64,000 nt of DNA from an uncultured Lachnospiraceae bacterium (GCA_910585765.1 CAJUES010000001.1:62001-126000), one strand, 5' to 3'; positions 54,481 to 62,585 are shown, numbered from the stretch's first letter. Notes: generated from the sequence alone by a model not told the origin. Translations and numbers: made by a program.

Positions 54481-54550
54481 TCTAAGTCAGCAAAAGACGC
54501 AGACTAAGACCTGCTAAGTTTTTAAGAGAATGCCAAAGAACGGCATTCTC
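54481..54550 (+). ncRNA. Candidate structured RNA leader (copy B)
   Basis: The first hairpin (about 54481-54507) has flanks TCTAAG and CTAAGA, with the same A-A mismatch as copy A at 34.98 kb, and a loop AAAAGAC closed by GC pairs (AAAGGAC in copy A). The second hairpin (54526-54550) is GAGAATGCC with GGCATTCTC. It lies about 55 bases before the gene at 54604, the same placement as copy A before its gene. Confidence 0.6.
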
Positions 54551-54603
54551 CGTGAGAAATAGTATATTCGTTTTTTTGTGAGATGAATGAATTGAGGAAG
54601 ACT

Positions 54604-55974
54604 ATGAGAAAGGCACAAAAGCAGCAGGCGGAAGAACTGGTCAGGCAGATGGAAGAAGCGCATGACCAGATCAAAAAGTTCATAGAGCAGGGCAGCATTC
54701 CGTCAGCGCTGGAGCTTTTGGAGGAATGCCAGAACGGTGGGATTACAGTAGGCACCTTGATTGAAAACACAGAAGGAGAAGGACATCCGACCGTGTTACT
54801 TTTGGAAGAATATTGTGAGGTGGCTTATCAGATTCATGAAGAATTGATTCAGAATAAAAATGTCAATACAAATAAAATCTATAAACTTTTGAGGCAGAAA
54901 CTGATCAAAGCGGCAAACAGCCTGAAAAATAATATTACCGTTAAAAAGGAAGCAGTTTTTCTGCCATATAAAGCGAGTATGTGGGACAGCCTCGAGAGTG
55001 TGTGGAAAGCAGCTGACGAGGATGCGTATTGTGACGCATATGTCATTCCGATACCATATTATGATAAAAATCCGGATGGAAGCTTTCGGGAGATGCATTA
55101 TGAAGCGGACCAGTATCCGGATTATGTGCCGATTACGAGATATGATGAATTTGATTTTGCAAAACACAGACCAGATATGATCTATATCCATAACGGTTAT
55201 GACAACTGGAATCTGGTCACAAGTGTGCATCCGGATTTCTTTTCAGGAAATTTGAAAAAGTACACGGAAAAGCTGATTTATATTCCGTATTTTGTGTTGG
55301 ATGAGATCGAACCCGACAATGAGCAGGCTGTAGAGAGTATGAAACATTTCTGCTTCATGCCGGGCATTATCAATGCAGATCAAGTGATCGTACAGTCTGA
55401 GAATATGAAGAAGATTTATATCAGTGAGTATCTGAAAGCTGCAAAAGAGCGTGGATTGCAGGGAAAGCATTTGGATAGGGAGTATCTGGAACGGAAATTT
55501 TTAGGGCTGGGTTCACCGAAGTATGACAGAGTTCTTTCTATTAAAAAGGAGAATTTAGATATTCCACAGGAATGGCTGAAAGTGATTGAGAAGCCTAATG
55601 GAAGTTGGAAGAAGATTATTTTATACAATACTGGGATAGCGGCACTGCTTGCCCACAATGAAAAATGGGTGAACAAGATTGAGAATGTGCTGGAGACTTT
55701 TAGGGAAAATCAGGATGAGGTTGCCTTGCTATGGCGTCCGCATCCATTGATTGAGAGTGCGATGAAGTCTATGCGGCCGGAAGTTTTGCAGAAATATGAG
55801 ATGTTGAAAGAGACGTATCTTGCAGAAGGCTGGGGAATCTATGACGAGACAGCCGATGTGGACAGGGCTGTGGTGTTTAGTGATGCGTATTATGGAGATA
55901 GCAGTTCGGTGGTGCAGCTGTATAAGCAGACTAGGAAACCGATTATGATTCAGAATGTGGAGATTATGAATTAA
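54604..55974 (+). CDS. CDP-glycerol glycerophosphotransferase-like protein
   Basis: This 456-residue protein has a charged helical N-terminal region (about 1-110) and a C-terminal GT-B-like domain with VALLWRPHPLIESAM, FLGLGSPKYDRV and FSDAYYGDSSSVVQLYKQT, which match the pattern of CDP-glycerol:glycerophosphate transferases (teichoic-acid polymerases such as TagB/TagF) and related glycan enzymes. I chose the ATG at 54604, which has a TTGAGGAAG site; an in-frame ATG at 54583 lacks one. It opens the surface-glycan gene group, preceded by the RNA leader at 54481. The acceptor and donor are unknown. Confidence 0.65.
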   Translation: MRKAQKQQAEELVRQMEEAHDQIKKFIEQGSIPSALELLEECQNGGITVGTLIENTEGEGHPTVLLLEEYCEVAYQIHEELIQNKNVNTNKIYKLLRQKLIKAANSLKNNITVKKEAVFLPYKASMWDSLESVWKAADEDAYCDAYVIPIPYYDKNPDGSFREMHYEADQYPDYVPITRYDEFDFAKHRPDMIYIHNGYDNWNLVTSVHPDFFSGNLKKYTEKLIYIPYFVLDEIEPDNEQAVESMKHFCFMPGIINADQVIVQSENMKKIYISEYLKAAKERGLQGKHLDREYLERKFLGLGSPKYDRVLSIKKENLDIPQEWLKVIEKPNGSWKKIILYNTGIAALLAHNEKWVNKIENVLETFRENQDEVALLWRPHPLIESAMKSMRPEVLQKYEMLKETYLAEGWGIYDETADVDRAVVFSDAYYGDSSSVVQLYKQTRKPIMIQNVEIMN

Positions 55975-56010
55975 ACATTATGAGAAAAAGTAGAACAGCA
56001 GGATAATAGC

Positions 56011-56586
56011 ATGAATAATCAGTACATAAATGAGTTGATGAACACTTTGGAACAAACAAGGATCTATATGGAGAACGGCGAAGAGTCTGACTATGAGACA
56101 GGAATACAGGTATTAGTGGAATGTTTCACAAGACACAAAAAAGCGGATACACAGATCTTTTTCATAGGAAACGGTGGAAGTTCCGCAATTGCAAGTCATA
56201 TGACTGCCGATTTTATGAAAAACGGCGGTATGAAAACTTACAGCTTGTATGACAATGCAGTGACAACCTGTATGGGAAATGACTACGGGTATGAATATGT
56301 TTTCTCAAGGCCTCTGGAATTCCTAGGACAGGAAAATGACCTGCTGGTGGCAGTCAGCAGTTCCGGCAATTCACAGAATATTGTGAATGCCATCAATACA
56401 GCAAACACAAAGAATATGGAAACAATCACCTTTACGGGATTTAAGAAAGATAACCGATCAAAACAGCTGGGGACGGTCAATGTGTATGTACCGTCAGAAA
56501 AGTATGGAATTGTAGAATCCATACACAATTTGATGTTACAGCAGATTGTTGATCTGATTATGGAGAGAGACGGGGTACGGCTGTAA
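56011..56586 (+). CDS. SIS-domain isomerase, GmhA-like (phosphoheptose isomerase type)
   Basis: This 191-residue protein has one SIS domain with FIGNGGSSAIASH (near residue 50), AVSSSGNSQN (near 115) and ESIHNLMLQQIVD at the end, the pattern of sedoheptulose-7-phosphate isomerases. It would make D-glycero-D-manno-heptose 7-phosphate for the HldE-like protein encoded 1.2 kb downstream. A GGATAATAGC stretch is a weak ribosome site. Related SIS proteins act on other sugar phosphates, so the substrate is inferred from the neighbours. Confidence 0.82.
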   Translation: MNNQYINELMNTLEQTRIYMENGEESDYETGIQVLVECFTRHKKADTQIFFIGNGGSSAIASHMTADFMKNGGMKTYSLYDNAVTTCMGNDYGYEYVFSRPLEFLGQENDLLVAVSSSGNSQNIVNAINTANTKNMETITFTGFKKDNRSKQLGTVNVYVPSEKYGIVESIHNLMLQQIVDLIMERDGVRL

Positions 56587-56710
56587 CATAGCATAGATTG
56601 TTGAAATGGTTATTTATTATATTTGATATATAGATATTAAAATAGAAATTTTTCTGGGAAATTGTGCTGACATTCCAATTGATGAGATGTTGGCAGTGCG
56701 GAGGTTGAAG

Positions 56711-57697
56711 ATGATTTCACTTGTAACGGGCGGCTGTGGCTTTATCGGATCGCATATGGTGGACAGGCTGTTGGCAGAAGGACACGAGGTAAGAGTGATC
56801 GATAACTGGACAACAGGAAGACCTGAAAACCTTGACCATCAAAAGGATAATAAGGATCTGAAAATATATCATATGGATATCAGAAAGAAAGAGGAGATTG
56901 AGCCTGTCTTTCAGGACGTGGATTACATTTTCCACTTTGCCGCGCTTGCGGATATCGTACCGTCAATACAGCGGCCACATGACTATTATTCGTCTAATGT
57001 ATTGGGAACGTTTAACGTGGTGGAATGTGCTAAGAACGCCGGAATTAAAAAGCTTGTGTACGCAGCGTCTTCCTCCTGCTATGGCATGCCGGATGAATTT
57101 CCTACCAGGGAAACAGCTGAGATCAGACCACAGTATCCGTATGCTCTGACAAAACGGCTGGGAGAGGAGACTGTGCTCCATTGGGGACAGGTCTATGGGC
57201 TACCGGTGGTGACATTAAGACTTTTTAATGTATATGGCACGCGGTCAAGAACCTCTGGAACGTATGGAGCGGTATTCGGTGTATTTCTGGCGCAGAAACT
57301 TGCTGGAAAGCCTTTTACCGTTGTGGGTGACGGGAATCAGACGAGAGATTTTACCTATGTGACAGATATTGCAGATGCATTTTATACAGCGGCGGTGTCA
57401 GATGTGGTTCAGGACACATTTAATGTGGGAAGCGGCGGGACATATTCGGTAAACAGACTATGTGAACTGCTTGGTGGTGAGATGACACATATTCCAAAGC
57501 GGCCGGGCGAGCCGGACTGTACTTTTGCGGATACCACGAAGATCGAGAATATATTAGGCTGGAAAGCAAAAGTCACTTTTGAGGAAGGCGTGCAGAAGGT
57601 GCTCGATAACATTGACTACTGGCGCAAGGCTCCAGTGTGGACACCGGACAGTATCGGTGCGGCGACGCAGGACTGGTTTAAATATCTGGGCAGTTAA
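56711..57697 (+). CDS. NAD-dependent sugar-nucleotide epimerase/dehydratase (extended SDR)
   Basis: This 328-residue enzyme of the GalE/RmlB-like family has an N-terminal Rossmann motif (TGGCGFIGSH), an SSSCYG active-site strand with YPYALTK (Tyr and Lys of the YxxxK catalytic pair), and LFNVYGTR typical of UDP-sugar epimerases. I chose the ATG at 56711 (MISLVTGG) with GCGGAGG just upstream. It sits between the GmhA-like and HldE-like genes, so its substrate is likely a nucleotide sugar for the same surface glycan. The exact reaction (4-epimerase or other) cannot be told. Confidence 0.87.
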   Translation: MISLVTGGCGFIGSHMVDRLLAEGHEVRVIDNWTTGRPENLDHQKDNKDLKIYHMDIRKKEEIEPVFQDVDYIFHFAALADIVPSIQRPHDYYSSNVLGTFNVVECAKNAGIKKLVYAASSSCYGMPDEFPTRETAEIRPQYPYALTKRLGEETVLHWGQVYGLPVVTLRLFNVYGTRSRTSGTYGAVFGVFLAQKLAGKPFTVVGDGNQTRDFTYVTDIADAFYTAAVSDVVQDTFNVGSGGTYSVNRLCELLGGEMTHIPKRPGEPDCTFADTTKIENILGWKAKVTFEEGVQKVLDNIDYWRKAPVWTPDSIGAATQDWFKYLGS

Positions 57698-57788
57698 CTG
57701 TCTGAATGAAGGACAGCTTTCTGGATGAAAGGCTGTTGCAAAAATAGGATAGATTAATTGAAACTGGCAAAGGAAACTGGCTTGGATC

Positions 57789-59411
57789 ATGGAAAAGATA
57801 GTAGACAAGATCACATTCAGGGAAGAAACAAGACCAAAACTGAAAAAAGAGGGAAAGACCATAGCGCTCTGTCATGGTGTGTTTGACCTGGTGCACCCGG
57901 GACACATCATACACCTGCAGCAGGCAAAGCAGATGGCGGATATCTTAGTAGTGTCCGTCACTGCGGCAGAGTTTGTGCGCAAGGGACCGGGGAGACCGTA
58001 TTTTAATGATGAGATGCGGCTCAAAGTACTGGAAGCGCTGGAGTGCGTGGATTATGTGATGCTCTCGGAAGGGTACACAGTTGATGACATCGTGGAGAGT
58101 GTGGAGCCTGATCTGTATATAAAAGGCGAGGAGTACGCGAACGAGAGCGAAGATATCACAGGAAAGATGACCGCCGAGCGGGAGCTGGTGGTGGAGCATG
58201 GCGGAAAGGTGGCATACACCATAGGAGAGGTGTTCAGTTCCACGAAACTGATCAATACAGCGCTTTCGGGACTGCCGGAAGATGTGATCCGGTACATGGA
58301 AGGATTTATCACAAAGTATTCCATGGAGGATATCAAAAAGTATGTCGAGAAAGCAGAGAAGCTCAGAGTGCTCGTTGTGGGAGATGTGATCATTGACAGA
58401 TATACATACTGCATCGTGCATGGACTGATGAGCAAGGATACAGGATATTCGTCGGGACTTGAATACTCAGAACAATATCTGGGCGGAGCTGTTGCAGTCG
58501 CCAGACATTTGAGCAGTTTTACCGAAAATGTGACACTCATGTCAATTGTTGGCAATGAGGAAGACATACGGCTTCAGTTTTTGGATGAGATCGCAGATAA
58601 GATGCGGTTAAAGCTTACCTACAGTGCAAGTTTTCCTACGATTGTAAAGCATCGGTATCTCACCAGAAATGCCAAGAGAGAAGAATACAGGAAAATATTT
58701 TCCATTAATAATATTCCGGATCCAATGGTGTATGAGGAAGAAGTACGGGAAGAGTTTTATAGAGGACTTGCAGAAAAAATAGATGATTTTGATGTCGTAT
58801 TTCTCTGTGATTTCGGTCATGGACTCATAGATGAAAAGGTAAAAGATCTCATACAGGAAAAGGCAAAATATTTAGTGCTGAACTGCCAGACGAATTCAAC
58901 CAATTACGGAATGAACATTATCACAAAGTATGGCAGGGCAGATGCTTTTACACTGGATCAGAAAGAATTGAAACTTGCGTATCCGATGGATATGGCAGAC
59001 GAGCATACCGCGCTGGCAAAGTTAAGTTTGCACCTTGGGTGCGGCGGATGGCTTACAAGAGGAGCAGAAGGCGCGTATGGAATAGAAGGACAGAAAATTC
59101 CGGAAGGTCAAAACGTTCAGAAATGTCAGGATAGATACGAATGCCGGAACATAGATGAGAGTCTACACATATGTGAATATTCGTATATTCATGAATGCCC
59201 TGCATTCACACTGACCGTAAAAGATACTGTGGGGGCAGGAGATGCGTTCTATTCCATTGCAGGGTTGTATGCGGCAGCAGGAGCGTCGATCGAGCTTGGC
59301 ACATTTATGGGAAATATCGCAGGAGCGCTCGGGGCGAATATTGTAGGCAATAAGGAAGCAGTGGAGAAGGTCAATGTGCTGAAATATGCGGGGACACTGC
59401 TTAATATATAG
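57789..59411 (+). CDS. Bifunctional nucleotidyltransferase-kinase, HldE-like with reversed domain order
   Basis: This 540-residue protein fuses a cytidylyltransferase-fold domain (about 25-160, with HGVFDLVHPGH and the HxGH motif) to a PfkB sugar-kinase domain (about 190-540, ending with DTVGAGDAF). In enterobacterial HldE the kinase comes first; here the nucleotidyltransferase does. With the GmhA-like gene it would activate a heptose phosphate to a nucleotide heptose; the intermediate phosphatase (GmhB) is not seen in this window. About 40 residues between HLGCGGW and the final motif (EGQNVQKCQDRYECRNIDES) form an extra Cys-rich loop. A remnant of a second kinase of this kind lies at 63.2 kb. 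Confidence 0.85.
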   Translation: MEKIVDKITFREETRPKLKKEGKTIALCHGVFDLVHPGHIIHLQQAKQMADILVVSVTAAEFVRKGPGRPYFNDEMRLKVLEALECVDYVMLSEGYTVDDIVESVEPDLYIKGEEYANESEDITGKMTAERELVVEHGGKVAYTIGEVFSSTKLINTALSGLPEDVIRYMEGFITKYSMEDIKKYVEKAEKLRVLVVGDVIIDRYTYCIVHGLMSKDTGYSSGLEYSEQYLGGAVAVARHLSSFTENVTLMSIVGNEEDIRLQFLDEIADKMRLKLTYSASFPTIVKHRYLTRNAKREEYRKIFSINNIPDPMVYEEEVREEFYRGLAEKIDDFDVVFLCDFGHGLIDEKVKDLIQEKAKYLVLNCQTNSTNYGMNIITKYGRADAFTLDQKELKLAYPMDMADEHTALAKLSLHLGCGGWLTRGAEGAYGIEGQKIPEGQNVQKCQDRYECRNIDESLHICEYSYIHECPAFTLTVKDTVGAGDAFYSIAGLYAAAGASIELGTFMGNIAGALGANIVGNKEAVEKVNVLKYAGTLLNI

Positions 59412-59549
59412 ATTGGAAGTATATTGAACCTTGACAATTTCATATTTTACATCGGAAAGTTTATCGCCATTTCTTTACATTAGACAGATACAATGTTAAG
59501 ATAAACATAGGAAGTAAAAAGTCGGTGTATGAAAAGGCATGGTGATATT

Positions 59550-59807
59550 ATGTTAAAAATGTTGAATCAGACAGATATAAAGTCGTTTAACAGTGTCAAA
59601 AAGGAATATCCGTACAGCAGGATTTTGATAAAGATCAATACATTAGATGACTATGAGGGGCAGATATTGGCAGTTAGTGATTCCGCAGAGTCAGATGATG
59701 ACTTGTGTGAGAAATTACATGAATTTTTGGACAACGATATCTTGTGCATTATAGTAGGAAGTTATGTTCAGGGAGGAAGCCAGAATGTTATATACAGTGT
59801 CAGATGA
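59550..59807 (+). CDS. Small unrecognised protein preceding retropepsin, copy 1
   Basis: This 85-residue acidic protein (starting MLKMLNQTDIKSF, ending GSYVQGGSQNVIYSVR) matches nothing I know. A -35/-10-like pair, TTTACA and TAAGAT with 17 bases between, lies about 50-80 bases upstream. I prefer the ATG at 59550 after GGTGAT, since this start aligns with the second copy; an in-frame ATG at 59529 would add 7 residues. Its 3' end overlaps the protease gene by 23 bases, so the two are translationally coupled. The C-terminal GSYxxGG is shared with the copy at 61663. Confidence 0.7.
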   Translation: MLKMLNQTDIKSFNSVKKEYPYSRILIKINTLDDYEGQILAVSDSAESDDDLCEKLHEFLDNDILCIIVGSYVQGGSQNVIYSVR

Positions 59808-60246
59808 TGGTATCTATACTGCTAACTGCGAGCTGTACATTCTTGATAAAAGGAATGCTGCAATGCATTTCATCGTTGACACTGGAGCAAGTATAACATG
59901 CTGCAGGGCAAAGGAACTCGGCGTAAATCTTAGTGAAGATGATTTTATAGCAAATAAGTCAAATACAAGGTATATAAATGGAGTCTTAAAAGAGAAGAAA
60001 AGTAAGAAAGATACCGATGAGTATAGTATTTTGTTTTATGAAGTGAAACTGCAAAAATTGAAAATCGGAACTTCCATTATCTTGGAAAATGTATCTGTAT
60101 GGGTAACTTTTGATAGCAGATTCTATACCTGTCTTTTGGGACAGGATATATTAGATCAGTTGTATTATTTGCATTTAAGGAATACAAAAGAACTGTTAAT
60201 ATCAGATAATGTTGCTGATTTGAAACAGTATATAAATAGTGTGTAG
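59785..60246 (+). CDS. Retropepsin-like aspartic protease, copy 1
   Basis: This 153-residue protein carries the retropepsin active-site motif FIVDTGAS (near residue 31) followed by a Cys-Cys pair (ITCC), and a second half with LLGQDILDQL, the pattern of single-domain bacterial retropepsins that dimerise to form the active site. No signal peptide or membrane helix is seen, so it is cytoplasmic. The start at 59785 has a strong GGGAGGAAG site inside the small upstream gene. Its 3' end is followed by an intrinsic terminator. Target unknown; the adjacent coupled small protein is the obvious candidate partner or substrate. Confidence 0.8.
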   Translation: MLYTVSDDGIYTANCELYILDKRNAAMHFIVDTGASITCCRAKELGVNLSEDDFIANKSNTRYINGVLKEKKSKKDTDEYSILFYEVKLQKLKIGTSIILENVSVWVTFDSRFYTCLLGQDILDQLYYLHLRNTKELLISDNVADLKQYINSV

Positions 60247-60276
60247 TTACAAAAAATAAATTTTTTATAAGCTACT

Positions 60277-60329
60277 GATGTAAAATATGAAATTGTCAAA
60301 AACAATGAAAATATTTTGCATCTTTTTTT
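60277..60329 (+). terminator. Intrinsic terminator of retropepsin copy 1
   Basis: GATGTAAAATAT (60277-60288) pairs with ATATTTTGCATC (60311-60322, one G-U), with an inner ATTGT/ACAAT stem, then seven T. Its left arm is part of the 23-bp inverted repeat. Confidence 0.85.
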
Positions 60330-60380
60330 ATGTTTTGGATGCAGAGATTTGAAAGAAAGCAAGGAAAGGAACAGGCGGGA

Positions 60381-61442
60381 ATGGCGGAAGACATCAGAAT
60401 GGATTCACACAAGTTAATATACCATCCGGAAACCGTAGCGCGGTGGCTGAAAGGCGAGAATATTTATCCGGTTGAGATCGAAATATCGCCAAGCGGCATC
60501 TGTAATCACAGATGTGTGTTCTGCGCGGTTGACTACATCGGATACCAGCCTGCGTTTCTTGATAAGGAAGTGATACTCCGTGATATCAGGCTGATGAGCC
60601 AGAAAGGATTGAAAAGCGTCATCTGCTCAGGCGAAGGGGAACCGCTCTTGAACAAAGACATGCCCAGTCTTGCAAATGGAATCAAGTCCTGCGGCGTGGA
60701 TGTGGCGATGAGCACAAATGGAGTGCTCTTTACAAAAGAAAGGATTGAGGAATGCCTGGGGGCATTCAGCTGGGTGCGTTACAGCATCGCCAGCATGGAG
60801 GAGGAATCCTATGACAGGATACAGCGTGGGAAAGCAGATGACCTGGAAAAAGTAAAAGAGAACCTGGGTGAAGCAGTCCGTCTCAAAAAGGACAGGAAGT
60901 TAACAGCAACGCTGGGGGTACAGTGCCTGCTGCTGCCGGACAATGCGGGACAGCTCACTGATATGGCAAAGGCACTGAGAGAGATCGGTGTGGATTACCT
61001 GACAGTAAAGCCCTATTCGCAGCATCGGCACAGCAAGAACCAGTATGAGATCGACTATGGGGAAATGCTGGATCTGGAAAAGCAGTTAAAGGAATATATT
61101 ACAGATGATTTTGCAGTGTATTTCAGGACATCCGCGATGCGGAAAATGCATCACGACAAAAGCTACGGACAGTGTTACGGACTGCCTTTTATGACGCATA
61201 TAGATGCGAAGGGAAATGTTTGGCCCTGTGTGGCGCATATCGGGACGGAGGAGCTGTGTTATGGAAATATCAATGATGAAACTTTTGAGCAGATCTGGGA
61301 AGGCGGCAGGAGGCGGGAGGTCAACGGGCGGCTGAACAAGATGGATATCAACAAGGTGTGCAGGGAAGCCTGCAGGCTGGATGAGATCAATCAGTATCTG
61401 GATGAATTAAGACATCCGGGGCGGCATGTGAATTTTATATAG
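60381..61442 (+). CDS. Radical SAM/SPASM protein
   Basis: This 353-residue enzyme has the radical SAM cluster motif CNHRCVFC (CxxxCxxC, near residue 38), GEGEPLLN (GGE-like SAM-binding), and a C-terminal SPASM-like region with conserved cysteines (CYGLPFMTHIDAKGNVWPC, then VCREAC). Such proteins modify peptides, sugars or act as dehydrogenases; in glycan clusters they can modify nucleotide sugars. The start is uncertain: the ATG at 60381 (MAEDIRMD) is preferred because the in-frame ATG at 60330 lies inside the terminator T run. A second, decayed relative lies at 62.6 kb. Confidence 0.85.
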   Translation: MAEDIRMDSHKLIYHPETVARWLKGENIYPVEIEISPSGICNHRCVFCAVDYIGYQPAFLDKEVILRDIRLMSQKGLKSVICSGEGEPLLNKDMPSLANGIKSCGVDVAMSTNGVLFTKERIEECLGAFSWVRYSIASMEEESYDRIQRGKADDLEKVKENLGEAVRLKKDRKLTATLGVQCLLLPDNAGQLTDMAKALREIGVDYLTVKPYSQHRHSKNQYEIDYGEMLDLEKQLKEYITDDFAVYFRTSAMRKMHHDKSYGQCYGLPFMTHIDAKGNVWPCVAHIGTEELCYGNINDETFEQIWEGGRRREVNGRLNKMDINKVCREACRLDEINQYLDELRHPGRHVNFI

Positions 61443-61527
61443 AAAATTTAGAAAAATAACTGCACTTTGACAATTTCATATTTTACATCGTAAAAACATA
61501 TATTCCGAACAAACATTTGAACTTCGC

Positions 61528-61556
61528 TTGACAGGGATGCCATCCGCTAATATAAT
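61528..61556 (+). promoter_or_regulatory. Consensus sigma-A promoter of retropepsin copy 2
   Basis: TTGACA (61528-61533) and TATAAT (61551-61556) are separated by exactly 17 bases, a perfect consensus match. Transcription would start near 61563, about 100 bases before the small gene. Confidence 0.85.
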
Positions 61557-61662
61557 ATTCCCATAGTATCCAAAGCATATAATGTATATTATTATGCATT
61601 GCATTATATGCTTCATTGAAAAATGGAAATTGGGGAGGGAAATATTATATTAAAGATACTGG

Positions 61663-61905
61663 ATGAAAATAGATTCAGAAATCAGGGAGCTGTATAAAGA
61701 CTGTAAGTATGTATATATCATAGACAGTTATGATAAAGTTAATGATGACGAAGGATACCTGTACTGTGTCAGTACGTCGGACGAGTCATATATGGAATTG
61801 ATTCACGAGAGAGACCGATTAGAGGATAACGGGAAAATATGTGTCCTTGGTGGAAGTTATAATAACGGAGGTGCAGTAGGTGTACAGTACGAGATTAAAG
61901 GATGA
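61663..61905 (+). CDS. Small unrecognised protein preceding retropepsin, copy 2
   Basis: This 80-residue protein (MKIDSEIRELYKDCKY...) ends GGSYNNGGAVGVQYEIKG and resembles the 59550 protein in length, position and its GSYxxGG tail. Its 5' end looks eroded: a good GGGGAGGG site (61632-61639) is followed by ATATTAAAGATACTGGATG, which matches the start of copy 1 except that ATG is ATA and the frame later shifts. The listed ATG lacks a good ribosome site. It may be a weakly expressed or dead version. It overlaps the protease gene. Confidence 0.55.
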   Translation: MKIDSEIRELYKDCKYVYIIDSYDKVNDDEGYLYCVSTSDESYMELIHERDRLEDNGKICVLGGSYNNGGAVGVQYEIKG

Positions 61906-62299
61906 GCGTTTTGTTGTTGACAGCATTGCGTTATTAGAAAAGGCAAGAGTGATTCAATTTGTGGTTGATACAGGAGCAAAATACACGTGCTGCAATTATG
62001 CGTCGTTTGATGAAAATTTATGTGAGAGCAGCATGAAAGGGAAAGAAACAAAGTTTCTTGGTGGTTTTGTAAAGGGAAAACCAGTGAAGTTTTACAAATG
62101 TGCCTTGGAACAGTTTACAATCGGAAATATCGATATGAACGCACAGGATATCTGGGTAACTTTTGACCAGCGTGTTACGGATACTGTATTGGGCGTGGAT
62201 ATTTTAAAACAGATCATTATGATAACCAATCCATACAACCAGCAGGTTTATTTTCTAAGCGAGTGGTTAAAACCACCGCCTTTAGGCGGTACTTTCTGA
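61880..62299 (+). CDS. Retropepsin-like aspartic protease, copy 2
   Basis: This 139-residue protein carries FVVDTGAKYTCC (near residue 27), where copy 1 has FIVDTGASITCC, and LGVDILKQII in the second half. The Ser/Thr after Gly-Ala that is usual in aspartic proteases is Lys here, so activity is doubtful. The last residues (LKPPPLGGTF) are read from an inserted hairpin repeat and are not native. The 61880 ATG has a GGAGG-like site within the small gene. No signal peptide. Confidence 0.72.
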   Translation: MYSTRLKDERFVVDSIALLEKARVIQFVVDTGAKYTCCNYASFDENLCESSMKGKETKFLGGFVKGKPVKFYKCALEQFTIGNIDMNAQDIWVTFDQRVTDTVLGVDILKQIIMITNPYNQQVYFLSEWLKPPPLGGTF

Positions 62300-62402
62300 A
62301 TAAGAAATAAGTGATAGAAGATAGTTGTTTTCAAGCTAAGCGCGACTTTAGTCGCAAGAAGCATTTTTTAAATTGCCATAACCCACCAACTTTAGTCGGT
62401 GG
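62263..62402. repeat. Block of TTTA-loop hairpins, IS200/IS605-end-like
   Basis: GTGGTT-AA-AACCAC (62263-62276), ACCGCC-TTTA-GGCGGT (62275-62290), GCGAC-TTTA-GTCGC (62342-62355) and CCACCAAC-TTTA-GTCGGTGG (62383-62402, one mismatch) follow each other. Such hairpins mark ends of IS200/IS605-type and derived palindromic elements. No transposase gene is present here. Confidence 0.6.
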
Positions 62403-62490
62403 TAGTTAAGTTCTGTAAGGACAGGGATGATTACAATAAAAATTTTGAGCTGCTAACCCAATAATAATGAAGACTATTGAAATAAAAAGG

Positions 62491-62539
62491 GATGTAAAAT
62501 ATGAAATTGTCAAAACAATGGATATTTTACATTCTTTTT
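62491..62539 (+). terminator. Intrinsic terminator of retropepsin copy 2
   Basis: ATGTAAAATAT (62492-62502) pairs with ATATTTTACAT (62522-62532), inner ATTGT/ACAAT stem, then a T-rich run. It matches the copy 1 terminator in design and position. Confidence 0.82.
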
Positions 62540-62585
62540 GTGTGTTAAAAATGAGTGATAAAACAGGGGAGATAGGCAGATAGAA

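Larger units (their letters stand above)
59431..60299. mobile_element. Retropepsin cassette, copy 1, bounded by 23-bp inverted repeats
   Basis: The 23 bases at 59431-59453 (beginning TTGACAATTTCATATTT) recur as the exact complement at 60277-60299. The 869-bp unit contains a small-protein gene and a retropepsin-like protease gene. The same boundary sequences, in the same orientations, enclose copy 2 at 61467-62513. The right boundary is also the left half of a terminator hairpin. The unit is either a cassette with inverted ends or part of a larger tandem duplication. Confidence 0.75.
61467..62513. mobile_element. Retropepsin cassette, copy 2, bounded by the same 23-bp inverted repeats
   Basis: The left boundary at 61467-61489 is identical to that of copy 1 (the next base, G, also matches), and the right boundary is its exact complement at 62491-62513. 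The unit is 1047 bp and carries the second small-protein/retropepsin pair plus an extra block of TTTA-loop hairpins (62263-62402) absent from copy 1. Confidence 0.75.

Noticed and set aside
59431..59453. TTGACA at the left cassette boundary read as a promoter -35 box
   Set aside because: No acceptable -10 box lies 16-18 bases downstream in copy 1, and copy 2 has a perfect separate promoter further in.
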